A stretch of DNA of 64,000 nt, taken from contig CALFYS010000064.1 of assembly GCA_937952245.1 (NCBI GenBank), positions 9,782 to 73,781 on the forward strand, written 5' to 3'. The position numbers and the translations under genes were made by a program. Below are positions 34,075 to 43,266 of this stretch, in pieces. This stretch comes from an uncultured Alphaproteobacteria bacterium (lineage in GTDB: Bacteria > Pseudomonadota > Alphaproteobacteria > Puniceispirillales > UBA1172). Position 1 is the stretch's first letter; each line of letters begins with the position of its first letter. The notes beneath the pieces are model-generated. The model saw nothing but the letters and a program-made list of their open reading frames with translations. It ran no database searches and was not told the origin of the DNA.

Positions 34075-34785
34075 TTAACTGGCGAGTAAATGGCGAGCCA
34101 ACCGACCTTCGGTGATGACAAAATACCCATCCCCTTCCCCCGGGGTGATGGCTACCTCCACCTGATCATGATCTTCTTGATGTTCCGCCATCACTTGATT
34201 GGACGTGGCCAGAATGCCGCCCGCTTCGACCAGCAGATCATCAAGCGGCCAGACCAGCCCCGCGCTGGATTGGAAATATTGCCGCTGTAACGGCCAGACC
34301 GAAAGCCTTGCGCCATAGGGCAGATGGGCGGAAAAACGCCCGCGGCGGAAGACAACCGCGTCATGGCGATCAACCAAGACCATATCCATATCACCACGGG
34401 CTTTTGCCATGGCGTGCAAGGCGGCGAGGCTGTGATCCATCCGCTGCCCCAAAAACCCAAAGGCGAAAATCTGCGGGGCGTGGACGGTGGCCAGTAATTT
34501 TTCAAAATCAGTTGAAAATTGATCGGTGATTTGCAAATGCCGAGGGGCAGCCTGATGCGCTTTTGGGCTGATCGAATCCATATCACCGATGACCCATTCC
34601 GGCTCAATCCCATGGGCAAGGGCATGGTCACCCCCGCTATCAGCGGCAATCACCGGCAGACCCGCCGCCAGATGATGATAAATCGCGCTGTCAAAATCAC
34701 CGCCGCCCAGCATCACCACCGCTTGATCGTAATGGATCAACGGCGCGTCGGGCAGGTCTGATAATTGTGATGGGATCGCGGTCAT
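34075..34785 (-). CDS. thiN: Thiamine pyrophosphokinase
   Basis: Enzyme of 236 residues that transfers pyrophosphate from ATP to thiamine, forming thiamine diphosphate (EC 2.7.6.2). Typical motifs are VVMLGGGDFD near residue 28, VIAADSGGDHAL, VIGDMDSIS and the STDFEKLL stretch with conserved Asp and Lys. The C-terminal half is the beta-barrel substrate-binding domain. As many marine alphaproteobacteria salvage thiamine, this kinase would complete the route from imported thiamine; no TPP riboswitch was seen upstream. The start ATG at 34785 lacks a strong Shine-Dalgarno. It lies next to tRNA-Ala. Confidence 0.88.
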   Translation of the reverse strand: MTAIPSQLSDLPDAPLIHYDQAVVMLGGGDFDSAIYHHLAAGLPVIAADSGGDHALAHGIEPEWVIGDMDSISPKAHQAAPRHLQITDQFSTDFEKLLATVHAPQIFAFGFLGQRMDHSLAALHAMAKARGDMDMVLVDRHDAVVFRRGRFSAHLPYGARLSVWPLQRQYFQSSAGLVWPLDDLLVEAGGILATSNQVMAEHQEDHDQVEVAITPGEGDGYFVITEGRLARHLLAS

Positions 34786-34905
34786 GCTGAAATATATCGC
34801 GTTTGCCCTTCTAAAGAAACCATCAAGCCATAAGCAAGGGGCAAACAGGGGGCAATCACGCCTGCCCCGTTAACAAATCTATATTTTCAGGAAGAAAGGT
34901 GATGA

Positions 34906-34981
<76 letters not shown>

Positions 34982-35070
34982 ATAATCATCCTTGGGTCGG
35001 TCATCTTTCGATGAAAGACTGACCGTATCAGTGTTCTAGCGATAACATCGCCTATGATCAAGCCTAATTT

Positions 35071-35460
35071 TTAGTCTTCGTCATCCGCGACGTTAAGCTC
35101 ATCATCCAGCGCGTCATCGGTGGATACGGTTTCGATTTCTTCATCATCGTTATTCATGTCCGTTGACGTGATGGAGGCAATATCACTGCCATCATCCAGC
35201 ATATCATCATCATTTTCGATGTCGTCATTATCGGCATCGAAATCTTCGGTCAGATCAGCATCGCTATCTTTATCATTTTTGGCTTCGCTGGCGTTGGCGA
35301 TCGGCTGAACCACGGCTTTAACGCGGCTGCTTTTCAGCAGAACTTCAGGATCAAAAGTGGTTTGGCAATGGGGGCAAACAATCGGGGTTTTATCCAGATC
35401 GTAAAAATTTTTACCGCAAGACTGACAATGTCTTTTCACACCAAGAGATGATGATGCCAT
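35071..35460 (-). CDS. TIGR02300 family (FYDLN acid domain) protein
   Basis: Protein of 129 residues typical of Alphaproteobacteria. The N-terminus carries two CxxC pairs forming a zinc ribbon (RHCQSCGKNFYDLDKTPIVCPHC) with the FYDLN signature. The C-terminal two thirds are highly acidic (long runs of Asp and Glu with Asn and Ser) and are probably disordered. The function of the family is unknown; it is nearly always next to aroA in alphaproteobacteria, as here, where it is divergent from aroA. The ATG at 35460 has GGAG six bases upstream; an ATG at 35472 overlaps that site. Confidence 0.92.
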   Translation of the reverse strand: MASSSLGVKRHCQSCGKNFYDLDKTPIVCPHCQTTFDPEVLLKSSRVKAVVQPIANASEAKNDKDSDADLTEDFDADNDDIENDDDMLDDGSDIASITSTDMNNDDEEIETVSTDDALDDELNVADDED

Positions 35461-35627
35461 CCGAAACTCCATTAAACAAAGAACACCATTTGTTTTTTCT
35501 TCAGAATTGCCGTTGCCGTCAATATAAAAATTGATCTTTCATTCATTTGCTTTTTTATTTGTGCCAATGGTACAACCTCTTGGCGGTATTATTTCCGTTC
35601 AAATTTTGATCCAACAGGTGAATTAAA

Positions 35628-36971
35628 ATGCTGACCTTAACATCAGAATCAGCCCAAAACTTATCCGGTGAGGTTAAACTCCCTGGCGATAAATCCATCT
35701 CCCATCGGTCGTTGATCTTTGGTTGTTTGGCCAAAGGGCAAACCGTCATCCGCGGCTTGCTGGAAGGTGATGATGTGATGTCAACACGGTCAGCATTGGT
35801 GCAATTGGGCGGCGATATTACGCTTATTGATGATGATGCGGATCGCCGATGGGTGGTGAATGGCGTTGGGCTGGGCGGGTTTAAAACCCCTGAAGCCCCC
35901 CTTGATTTAGGCAATGCTGGCACAGGGGTGCGGTTGCTGATGGGGGTTGTTGCCGGCAGTGGGATCAACGCGGTGTTTACCGGCGATGCGTCTTTATCAA
36001 AGCGCCCCATGGCACGGGTCACCAATCCTTTGGTTGAAATGGGGGCAAAGGTCGAAGCCCGTGATGGCACGTATTTGCCGTTGATGATCAGCGCGCCTGA
36101 TCAACCCCAAGCCCTTGATTACACCAGCCCTGTTGCCTCAGCCCAGATCAAATCGGCGGTTCTTCTGGCAGGCTTGACCGCCCGCGGCACCACCAGCGTG
36201 ACCGAACCGAAAGCCTCCCGCGATCATACCGAAGCGATGTTGCGGCATTTCGGGGCGTCGGTTGAAAGCACATATCATGATGATGGCCGCTATACCGCCA
36301 GCCTTAAAGGCGAAGCGCAATTGGTGGCGCGTGATGTTGATGTGCCTTCTGACCCATCATCCGCCGCGTTTTTAGCCGTGGCCGCCACCATCACCCCGGG
36401 GTCTGAACTCACCTTAAGAGCTGTGGGCACCAACCCCCTGCGCTTTGGTCTGTTTGAAACCTTGATGGATATGGGGGCTGATATTACGCTCAGCAATCAG
36501 CGTCAGGAAGGCGGCGAGGATGTCGCGGATGTGACGGTGAAATCATCGCAATTGCACGGCATCACCGTGCCGCCCGAACGCGCCGCCTCAATGATTGATG
36601 AATACCCGATCTTGAGCGTCGCCGCCGCCCATGCCAAAGGCAAAACAGAAATGGTCGGCGTTGAAGAATTGCGGGTTAAAGAAACCGACCGTATTCAATT
36701 GATGGCGGATGGATTGGTGGAGGCTGGCGTTAAGGTTGACACCACCGAAGACAGCATGACGGTTTATGGCCAAGACGACAGCCCCATCAAAGGCGGAATC
36801 ACCGTTGATGCTTGCCATGATCACCGAATCGCCATGTCATTTTTAACCCTTGGCCTGACCACCACCCAACCGATGACGGTTTTAGGGGCGGAAACAATCG
36901 CCACATCCTTCCCCAATTTCACCGCGTTGATGAACGAGATTGGCGGCAAAATCAGCGTGGTTGAAGGATGA
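35628..36971 (+). CDS. aroA: 3-phosphoshikimate 1-carboxyvinyltransferase (EPSP synthase)
   Basis: Sixth enzyme of the shikimate pathway (EC 2.5.1.19), 447 residues. Motifs are LPGDKSISHR at the N-terminus, GNAGTGVRLLMG, KRPMARV, SAQIKSAVLLAG, ASRDHTEAML and KETDRI near the C-terminus. The patterns GDK, SAQxK and RxHxE resemble class II (CP4-like) EPSP synthases common in alphaproteobacteria; at the residue linked to glyphosate insensitivity CP4 has Ala (NAATG), whereas this protein has Gly (NAGTG). The cmk gene overlaps its stop by four bases (ATGA). It begins the plus-strand core block that runs to folC. Confidence 0.97.
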   Translation: MLTLTSESAQNLSGEVKLPGDKSISHRSLIFGCLAKGQTVIRGLLEGDDVMSTRSALVQLGGDITLIDDDADRRWVVNGVGLGGFKTPEAPLDLGNAGTGVRLLMGVVAGSGINAVFTGDASLSKRPMARVTNPLVEMGAKVEARDGTYLPLMISAPDQPQALDYTSPVASAQIKSAVLLAGLTARGTTSVTEPKASRDHTEAMLRHFGASVESTYHDDGRYTASLKGEAQLVARDVDVPSDPSSAAFLAVAATITPGSELTLRAVGTNPLRFGLFETLMDMGADITLSNQRQEGGEDVADVTVKSSQLHGITVPPERAASMIDEYPILSVAAAHAKGKTEMVGVEELRVKETDRIQLMADGLVEAGVKVDTTEDSMTVYGQDDSPIKGGITVDACHDHRIAMSFLTLGLTTTQPMTVLGAETIATSFPNFTALMNEIGGKISVVEG

Positions 36972-37597
36972 TCATTGCTGTTGATGGCACCGCGGCTTCC
37001 GGCAAAGGCACGCTGGCAAAACGGCTGGCGGCGGCATTAAATCTGGCGCATCTTGATACAGGGGCATTGTATCGCGGGGTCGGATACGCCTTGATCAAAG
37101 ATAGAGTTTCAACACAAGATATAACCCCTTATCGTGCTGAAAACGCTGCAAAAAACCTTGATTTTGACCAGTTGGACAACGCCCAGTTGCGCACCCCAGA
37201 AGCCGGGGAAATGGCCTCTATCGTCGCCGCTATACCTGAAGTCCGTCAGGCTCTTTTAGAAAGCCAACGGCAATTTGCCCGCACCCCGCCACAAGGCTTT
37301 GATGGGGCTGTTTTGGATGGCCGTGATATTGGCACGGTGGTCTTGCCGGATGCAGATGTGAAATTCTTTGTCGATGCCGATCTTTACATTCGCGCGGACC
37401 GCCGCACTAAAGAGTTGATCAATCAAGGCCATGCGGTTATGTTGCCCGAAATTCAGACGGCGCTGGCGGCGCGTGATGAGAGGGATATGTCCCGAAAAGA
37501 TGCCCCGCTGAAACCTGCTGAAGATGCCATCATGATTGATACCAGTGATCTGGATGTTGAGATGATGGTCAAGACCGCGTTATCGCATTGCCGTTGA
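36968..37597 (+). CDS. cmk: Cytidylate kinase
   Basis: CMP/dCMP kinase (EC 2.7.4.25) of 209 residues. The N-terminal P-loop reads VDGTAASGKGTLAKRLA, followed by the LDTGALYRGVGYA substrate site and the DGRDIGTVVLPDADVKFF motif typical of Cmk. The LID arginines lie in ARDERDMSRKDAPL. It overlaps aroA by four bases and is followed after a 197-base gap by rpsA, an order conserved in alphaproteobacteria and many other proteobacteria. Confidence 0.96.
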   Translation: MIIAVDGTAASGKGTLAKRLAAALNLAHLDTGALYRGVGYALIKDRVSTQDITPYRAENAAKNLDFDQLDNAQLRTPEAGEMASIVAAIPEVRQALLESQRQFARTPPQGFDGAVLDGRDIGTVVLPDADVKFFVDADLYIRADRRTKELINQGHAVMLPEIQTALAARDERDMSRKDAPLKPAEDAIMIDTSDLDVEMMVKTALSHCR

Positions 37598-37794
37598 TAC
37601 GGCATCTGATAACCAATCGTTGACAGGATCAAAGCCCCTGTCAGCCTTTAACCAACTGCTGGCTTATGATTTGCCACGCAACCGTCATGCCGCTGATGCG
37701 GATAGCCTTATGGGCTGGCTTTGACATAACGGTGACCTGAACCAGCCAGGGTGGATCACTATCCATAATCGCGCGGCACTAACGGAGAAAACTC
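37598..37794 (+). promoter_or_regulatory. cmk-rpsA intergenic region
   Basis: Gap of 197 bases with no gene. It holds an inverted repeat TGACAGG (37621-37627) with CCTGTCA (37637-37643) without a T-run, and further on a TTGACA (37725-37730) that could be the -35 element of an rpsA promoter, though no convincing -10 was found at the right distance. The end carries GGAG eight bases before the TTG start of rpsA. Confidence 0.35.
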
Positions 37795-39507
37795 TTGAGT
37801 TCTACCAATGACGCCATTGCAGATGCAATGACAGAAAACTTTGCTGATCTTCTTGCAGAAAGTTTTGATGAATCAGTAACCATTGAAGGCAGCGTTGTTC
37901 GCGGTGTTGTCGTCTCCATCGATAAAGATGCGGTTATTATTGATGTCGGCCTCAAATCAGAAGGTCGTGTCCCCCTAAAAGAATTCACCCCACCTGGACA
38001 AGAACCAACAATCGCGGTTGGCGATGATGTTGAAGTCTATGTCGAGCGTATGGAAGACCGTAACGGTCAGGCCATGCTGAGCCGTGAAAAAGCCCGCCGT
38101 GAAGAGGCCTGGGCTGAACTGGAAGCGGCCCATGAAAAGCAAGAACGCGTCACTGGCGTGATCTTCGGCAAAGTCAAAGGTGGTTTCACTGTTGATCTGG
38201 ACGGCGCGACCGCGTTCTTGCCCGGCTCACAGGTTGATATTCGCCCTGTCCGTGACTTGGGTCCATTGATGGGCACCCCACAGCCATTCCAAATCCTGAA
38301 AATTGACCGCAAGCGCGGCAATATCGTTGTCTCCCGTCGTGCGGTTCTGGAAGAATCACGCGCCGAAGCTCGTTCAGAATTGGTTTCAAACCTGCAAGAA
38401 GGTCAGGTGCTGAGCGGTGTTGTCAAGAACATCACCGATTACGGTGCTTTTGTTGATCTTGGCGGTGTTGATGGTCTGTTGCACGTCACTGATATTGCAT
38501 GGCGCCGCATCAATCATCCATCAGAAGCCCTGCAAGTTGGCCAGACAGTCGACGTTCAGGTTATTCGCTTTAACACAGAAACCCAGCGTATTTCATTGGG
38601 CATGAAGCAGTTGCAAACCGATCCATGGGAAGCGGCACAGGCCAGTTTCCAGATTGGTGCGAAGGTTTCAGGTCGCGTCACCAACATCACCGACTACGGT
38701 GCTTTTGTTGAATTGAGCGATGGTGTTGAAGGCCTTGTCCACGTTTCTGAAATGTCATGGACCAAGAAAAACGTTCACCCTGGCAAGATTGTTTCAACCA
38801 GCCAGGAAGTTGACGTGATGGTGCTTGATATTGATAGCGTTAAGCGTCGTATTTCTCTTGGCCTTAAGCAGTGCAGCCCGAACCCATGGGAAGCGTTTGC
38901 TGAAACCTATAAGTCAGGCACTGAAGTTGAAGGCGAAGTCCGCAACATCACTGAATTTGGCTTGTTCATCGGCTTGACCGAAGAGATTGACGGCTTGGTT
39001 CACCTGTCTGACATCTCTTGGGATGTTGCTGGCGATGAAGCCATCCAGTCTTACAACAAAGGCGATATGGTCAAAGCCAAGGTGTTGGAAGTGGACGTTG
39101 AAAAAGAACGTATCTCTCTCGGCATCAAGCAATTGGTTGAAGATACCGTTGGTGAAAGCCTGTCAAACATCCGCCGTGGCGACATCGTCACCTGCTCCAT
39201 CACTGCTGTCACCGACGGCGGTTTGGAAGTCAGCGTTGGCGAAGGTGTAACAGGCTTCATCCGCCGCAGCGATCTGTCTCGTGACCGTGATGAACAGCGT
39301 CCTGAACGCTTCGCGGTTGATGAGAAGGTTGATGCACAGGTCACCAATGTTGATTCATCATCACGCAAACTGACCTTGTCCATCAAGGCGCGTGAAATGG
39401 CTGAAGAGAAGCAAGCCATGAAAGAGTTTGGCTCATCCGATTCAGGCGCAAGCCTCGGTGACATTCTCGGCGCGGCCTTGGCCAAGCGTGACGAAGACAA
39501 GAGCTAA
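37795..39507 (+). CDS. rpsA: 30S ribosomal protein S1
   Basis: Ribosomal protein S1 of 570 residues, which binds mRNA leaders and helps initiation on structured messages. Six S1 (OB-fold) domains are visible, with repeated phrases such as NITDYGAFVDLGGVDGLLHVTDIAW, NITDYGAFVELSDGVEGLVHVSEMSW and NITEFGLFIGL (each domain about 75-88 residues). Translation is predicted to start at a TTG (MSSTNDAIAD...), with GGAG eight bases upstream and no ATG nearby that would keep the family N-terminus. Codon use is strongly biased to preferred codons, in line with high expression. A strong terminator follows. Confidence 0.96.
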   Translation: MSSTNDAIADAMTENFADLLAESFDESVTIEGSVVRGVVVSIDKDAVIIDVGLKSEGRVPLKEFTPPGQEPTIAVGDDVEVYVERMEDRNGQAMLSREKARREEAWAELEAAHEKQERVTGVIFGKVKGGFTVDLDGATAFLPGSQVDIRPVRDLGPLMGTPQPFQILKIDRKRGNIVVSRRAVLEESRAEARSELVSNLQEGQVLSGVVKNITDYGAFVDLGGVDGLLHVTDIAWRRINHPSEALQVGQTVDVQVIRFNTETQRISLGMKQLQTDPWEAAQASFQIGAKVSGRVTNITDYGAFVELSDGVEGLVHVSEMSWTKKNVHPGKIVSTSQEVDVMVLDIDSVKRRISLGLKQCSPNPWEAFAETYKSGTEVEGEVRNITEFGLFIGLTEEIDGLVHLSDISWDVAGDEAIQSYNKGDMVKAKVLEVDVEKERISLGIKQLVEDTVGESLSNIRRGDIVTCSITAVTDGGLEVSVGEGVTGFIRRSDLSRDRDEQRPERFAVDEKVDAQVTNVDSSSRKLTLSIKAREMAEEKQAMKEFGSSDSGASLGDILGAALAKRDEDKS

Positions 39508-39526
39508 TCGGCTCCATTCATCTGAT

Positions 39527-39556
39527 AAAAAAGCGGTGTTTCGGCACCGCTTTTTT
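39527..39556 (+). terminator. Intrinsic terminator of rpsA
   Basis: Stem AAAAAAGCGGTG (39527-39538) with CACCGCTTTTTT (39545-39556), loop TTTCGG, directly followed by another T. It lies 20 bases after the rpsA stop and separates rpsA from ihfB. Confidence 0.9.
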
Positions 39557-39693
39557 TATGGGCTGATGACGCGTTTGATCCATCACCAAAAGAGGTGACC
39601 GGAGGCGATAATGATAAAAAATAATCAATCCATTGAAACTGTTGACAAAATAAAGACCAATTGGCATCCTTACCTGCAATTGAGGAGTTTAAG

Positions 39694-39972
39694 ATGACCA
39701 AGTCAGAGTTGATTGCGATTCTTGCAGAAAAAAATCCGGATTTTTATCACCGTGATATTGAACGGATTGTGAATTGTTTTTTTGATACCATCTCTGATGC
39801 CTTGGCTCGTGGCGATCGTGTTGAATTGCGTGGCTTTGGGGCTTTTTCTGTCCGCCATCGTGAAGCCCGCCGTGGCCGCAACCCTCGCACCGGTGAAAGC
39901 GTTGATGTTGAATCCAAAAACGTGCCGTTCTTTAAAATGGGCAAAGGCATGCGGGAACGGCTGAACAAATAG
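39694..39972 (+). CDS. ihfB: Integration host factor subunit beta
   Basis: DNA-bending protein of the HU/IHF family, 92 residues, the beta subunit that forms IHF with IhfA. The core [15 protein letters not shown], the helix-turn region [43 protein letters not shown] with the intercalating proline, and [14 protein letters not shown] are all present. The ATG at 39694 is chosen for its Shine-Dalgarno GAGGAG six bases upstream and because it gives the usual N-terminus. Position after rpsA and before lapA and the trp genes is conserved in the class. In alphaproteobacteria a protease gene sppA often lies between rpsA and ihfB; it is absent here. Confidence 0.95.
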   Translation: MTKSELIAILAEKNPDFYHRDIERIVNCFFDTISDALARGDRVELRGFGAFSVRHREARRGRNPRTGESVDVESKNVPFFKMGKGMRERLNK

Positions 39973-40103
39973 CCGCCTTGGGGCATTAATTCTGGTGATC
40001 ACCGCCACCCCAAACAAACACGATAATGTCATAACATCTTCATAACATTGCCTTTTTTGGCGTATTCATTATGATGAATGATGTTTCGGCAAAAGGTTAA
40101 ACA

Positions 40104-40484
40104 ATGGCTTATCTGGGCAGTATGATCGGGCGATTATTGGGCGGTGTTATCACCGTCATCATGATTGGTGTTGCCATTTCGCTGGCCATCAGCAACCCCG
40201 ATGACATCCTGATTAAACTCTGGCCCTTAGACCATCAACTCACCATCCCCACATGGTTGGTTGTTTTGGCCAGTTTTGGCGCGGGATTGATTTTAGGCGG
40301 GCTTGCCATGGTGACGTCATTATTCGGCATGAAAATGAAGCAATTTAATCTCAATAAAAGCATCAAAAAATTAGAAAAAGAAAAATTAGAACTATCTAAT
40401 AAATTATCCGAATCTATGAATGCTGATTCTCAAAATTCTTTATTAGGGGTTGATCATAAAAGCCCCGATAACACCAACCGGTAA
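40104..40484 (+). CDS. lapA: LapA-domain (DUF1049) inner membrane protein
   Basis: Small membrane protein of 126 residues with the lipopolysaccharide assembly protein A domain. Two membrane helices (about residues 11-30 and 49-72) contain the family stretch AISLAISNPDDILIKLWPL and VVLASFGAGLILGGL. The tail after residue 75 is cytoplasmic, charged and probably a coiled coil (KKLEKEKLELSNKLSES). In E. coli LapA is linked with LapB in control of LPS levels. It stands between ihfB and trpF, the usual alphaproteobacterial order, and trpF begins 12 bases downstream. Confidence 0.85.
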   Translation: MAYLGSMIGRLLGGVITVIMIGVAISLAISNPDDILIKLWPLDHQLTIPTWLVVLASFGAGLILGGLAMVTSLFGMKMKQFNLNKSIKKLEKEKLELSNKLSESMNADSQNSLLGVDHKSPDNTNR

Positions 40485-40496
40485 CGGAAGATCATC

Positions 40497-41135
40497 ATGG
40501 TCGATGTTAAAATCTGTGGCCTTCGCACCACCGAAGATATGAACGCTGTTGCTGAAGCGGGCGCGCGCTGGGCAGGGTTTGTGTTTTTTCCAAAATCACC
40601 ACGCCACCTGAGCTTGACCGAAGCCGCGGATTTACGTCTTGCCGCTGAGCAGATGGACCATCGACCTGAGATGGTGGCGCTGACGGTTGATGCTGATGAC
40701 CATGAGCTTGACGATATTATCACCGCGCTCAAGCCGGATATGTTGCAATGCCATGGCGCGGAATCCCCTCAACGGATCAGCGCGATTAAGTCAACATTTG
40801 GCCTGCCGGTGATGAAAGCCATTCGGGTTAAAGATGCGGAAACGCTTCGGGCGGCTGAAGCCTATGATGGCCATGCTGACCTGATGTTATTCGACAGCGC
40901 GCCTATTGATGCCGATTTGCCCGGCGGCACCGGCCATGCTTTTGATTGGGGGCTGATGGCCGAATGGAACGGCACCACGCCATGGATGCTAGCGGGCGGG
41001 TTGACGACCACCAATATAGCGGCGGCAATCGCCATTTCAGGCGCGACAGCGGTTGATGTATCCTCCGGTGTTGAGACGAGTCCAGGAAATAAAGATCATG
41101 CGGCCATTCATCGCTTTGTATCTGAGGCGCGATAG
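40497..41135 (+). CDS. trpF: Phosphoribosylanthranilate isomerase
   Basis: Third step of tryptophan synthesis from anthranilate (EC 5.3.1.24), 212 residues, a TIM-barrel enzyme. The N-terminal KICGLRTTEDMNAV contains the catalytic cysteine; RWAGFVFFPKSPRHL and LQCHGAESPQRI are family stretches; the catalytic Asp lies in LMLFDSAP and the phosphate-binding GGLTTTNI and DVSSGVETSPG are at the C-terminus. It starts the trpF-trpB-trpA group, which is separate from trpE, trpD and trpC (none in this window), as in many alphaproteobacteria. Confidence 0.96.
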   Translation: MVDVKICGLRTTEDMNAVAEAGARWAGFVFFPKSPRHLSLTEAADLRLAAEQMDHRPEMVALTVDADDHELDDIITALKPDMLQCHGAESPQRISAIKSTFGLPVMKAIRVKDAETLRAAEAYDGHADLMLFDSAPIDADLPGGTGHAFDWGLMAEWNGTTPWMLAGGLTTTNIAAAIAISGATAVDVSSGVETSPGNKDHAAIHRFVSEAR

Positions 41136-41175
41136 GCTAGAACATTAAGAGATATTGATAATTGGAGACGTGATC

Positions 41176-42402
41176 ATGAATGATCAAACGGCAATGAATT
41201 CATACCGCAATCAGCCCGATGAAGACGGGCGTTTTGGCATCCATGGGGGCAGGTTTGTCGCTGAGACATTAATGCCATTGATCCTGAATGTTGAAAAGGC
41301 GTGGAAAGACTCACTGACCGACCAAGATTTCATTGATGAGTTGAATTATTATCGCAAGCATTACATTGGTCGCCCTTCGGCCATGTATTTCGCTGAACGC
41401 CTGACCGCCCATTTTGGTGGCGCGAAACTTTATATGAAGCGCGATGAATTGAACCACACCGGCGCCCATAAAATTAACAATGTCCTAGGGCAGGCTTTAT
41501 TGGCCAAGCGCATGGGCAAGACCAAGATTATCGCTGAAACAGGGGCTGGCCAGCATGGGGTTGCCTCGGCCACGGCGTGCGCGTTGTTTGATATGGAATG
41601 TGAAGTCTTCATGGGGGCTGAGGATGTTGAACGCCAGAAGCCTAATGTTGATCGGATGCGTCTCTTGGGGGCGAAGGTTCATCCCGTCACCTCCGGAACA
41701 GGCACGCTGAAAGATGCCATGAATGAAGCTTTGCGCTATTGGGTGTCTAACGCGGAAACTCATTTCTATATTATTGGCACGGCGGCGGGGCCTCATCCGT
41801 ATCCGGCCATGGTGCGCGATTTCCAATCCATCATCGGCATCGAAGCCCGTGAACAAATCATTGAAGCCGAAGGCAAATTGCCCGACGCGATTGTCGCTTG
41901 CATTGGCGGCGGTTCAAACGCTTTGGGGCTATTCCATCCGTTCCTTGATGATGAAAGCGTTGATATTTATGGCGTTGAAGCCGCGGGCAAAGGCATTGAG
42001 ACCGGCGATCATGCGGCCTCGCTCACCGGCGGTGTTCCCGGCGTTCTGCACGGCAATCGAACCTATCTGTTGCAAGATGCCGATGGCCAAATCAAAGACG
42101 CGTATTCAATTTCGGCTGGCTTGGATTACCCGGGCATTGGCCCTGAACACGCGTGGTTGCATGAAACAGGCCGGGTGAATTATGTCAGCGCCACTGATGA
42201 AGACGCGCTGGAATATTTCCGTCTTTGTTCCCGCCTTGAAGGGATTATCCCTGCCCTTGAGCCATCCCACGCGCTGGCCTTTATCGGCAGCATGATCGGC
42301 GATATGGATAAAGATCAGGTCGTGTTAATGAATATGTGTGGCCGTGGCGATAAAGACCTTGGCGCCGTGCTCCCCATGCTTGAAGAAAGAGGACAATTAT
42401 AA
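41176..42402 (+). CDS. trpB: Tryptophan synthase beta chain
   Basis: PLP enzyme of 408 residues that condenses indole with serine (EC 4.2.1.20). The PLP lysine is in [15 protein letters not shown], the glycine-rich phosphate site in [13 protein letters not shown], and [16 protein letters not shown] is the allosteric/substrate loop. The opening [17 protein letters not shown] is typical. The ATG at 41176 is chosen for GGAG upstream (spacing about 8) and because upstream codons lack homology to TrpB. Its stop overlaps the start of trpA by one base (TAATG), matching the stoichiometric alpha-beta complex. Confidence 0.97.
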   Translation: MNDQTAMNSYRNQPDEDGRFGIHGGRFVAETLMPLILNVEKAWKDSLTDQDFIDELNYYRKHYIGRPSAMYFAERLTAHFGGAKLYMKRDELNHTGAHKINNVLGQALLAKRMGKTKIIAETGAGQHGVASATACALFDMECEVFMGAEDVERQKPNVDRMRLLGAKVHPVTSGTGTLKDAMNEALRYWVSNAETHFYIIGTAAGPHPYPAMVRDFQSIIGIEAREQIIEAEGKLPDAIVACIGGGSNALGLFHPFLDDESVDIYGVEAAGKGIETGDHAASLTGGVPGVLHGNRTYLLQDADGQIKDAYSISAGLDYPGIGPEHAWLHETGRVNYVSATDEDALEYFRLCSRLEGIIPALEPSHALAFIGSMIGDMDKDQVVLMNMCGRGDKDLGAVLPMLEERGQL

Positions 42403-43220
42403 TGCGGATTGCTGCAGCATTTGAAAAGGCAAAGGCTGAAGGCCGTGCTGCCCTTGGAATTTTTATCACCGCCGGTGATCCTGACCTTGATACCTCACGC
42501 CAAATCTTGATGGGCTTGCCGGAACAAGGTGTTGATTTTGTTGAATTGGGGATGCCGTTTTCTGACCCTATGGCCGATGGCCCTTCCATTCAGGCCGCGT
42601 CTTTACGGGCGTTGAAAGCAGGGGTGAAATTGGCGGATGTCTTAGCCTTGGCGACTGAGTTTCGCGCCGCCCATCCTGATGTGCCGTTGATCCTGATGGG
42701 GTATTACAACCCTATTTATATCTATGGCGTTGACCGTTTCCTCAATGAAGCGAAAGCCGCTGGGGTTGATGGCTTGATCATGGTTGATCTGCCGCCGGAA
42801 GAAGACCAAGAATTGTGCTTGCCCGCCCGTGACGCGGGGCTGGATTTCATCCGCTTGATCACCCCCACCACCGATGACAACCGGATGCCTGTTGTCTTGG
42901 CCAATTCAAGCGGGTTTGTTTATTACGTCTCCATCACCGGCATCACCGGCACCAGATCAGCCTCCGCCGATAGCATCAAAGCGGCGATGGAACGTATCCG
43001 CAATGCCAGTGATCTGCCCGCCGTTGTTGGGTTTGGTATTAAAACCGCCGATCAAGTCCGTGAAGCCGCCACCCATGCCGATGGTGTTGTGGTGGGGTCT
43101 GCGGTGGTGGATGAACTGGCCAATAGCCTTGATGAAAAAGGCGCGGCAACTTCCGCAACCGTCAGCAAAACCTTGGCCTTGGCCAAAGAACTGGCCTCAG
43201 GTCGGCAACGTGATGTATAA
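42402..43220 (+). CDS. trpA: Tryptophan synthase alpha chain
   Basis: Alpha subunit (272 residues) that cleaves indole-3-glycerol phosphate and passes indole to TrpB through the tunnel. Catalytic Glu is in [16 protein letters not shown] and Asp in [14 protein letters not shown]; the phosphate-binding loops include [10 protein letters not shown] and [11 protein letters not shown]. It is translationally coupled to trpB. The accD gene follows after about 46 bases, the same order as in other alphaproteobacteria. Confidence 0.97.
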   Translation: MRIAAAFEKAKAEGRAALGIFITAGDPDLDTSRQILMGLPEQGVDFVELGMPFSDPMADGPSIQAASLRALKAGVKLADVLALATEFRAAHPDVPLILMGYYNPIYIYGVDRFLNEAKAAGVDGLIMVDLPPEEDQELCLPARDAGLDFIRLITPTTDDNRMPVVLANSSGFVYYVSITGITGTRSASADSIKAAMERIRNASDLPAVVGFGIKTADQVREAATHADGVVVGSAVVDELANSLDEKGAATSATVSKTLALAKELASGRQRDV

Positions 43221-43266
43221 TATGCTATACTGATTTGCGTTGACCTGATCTTTATTGGAGATAGCG

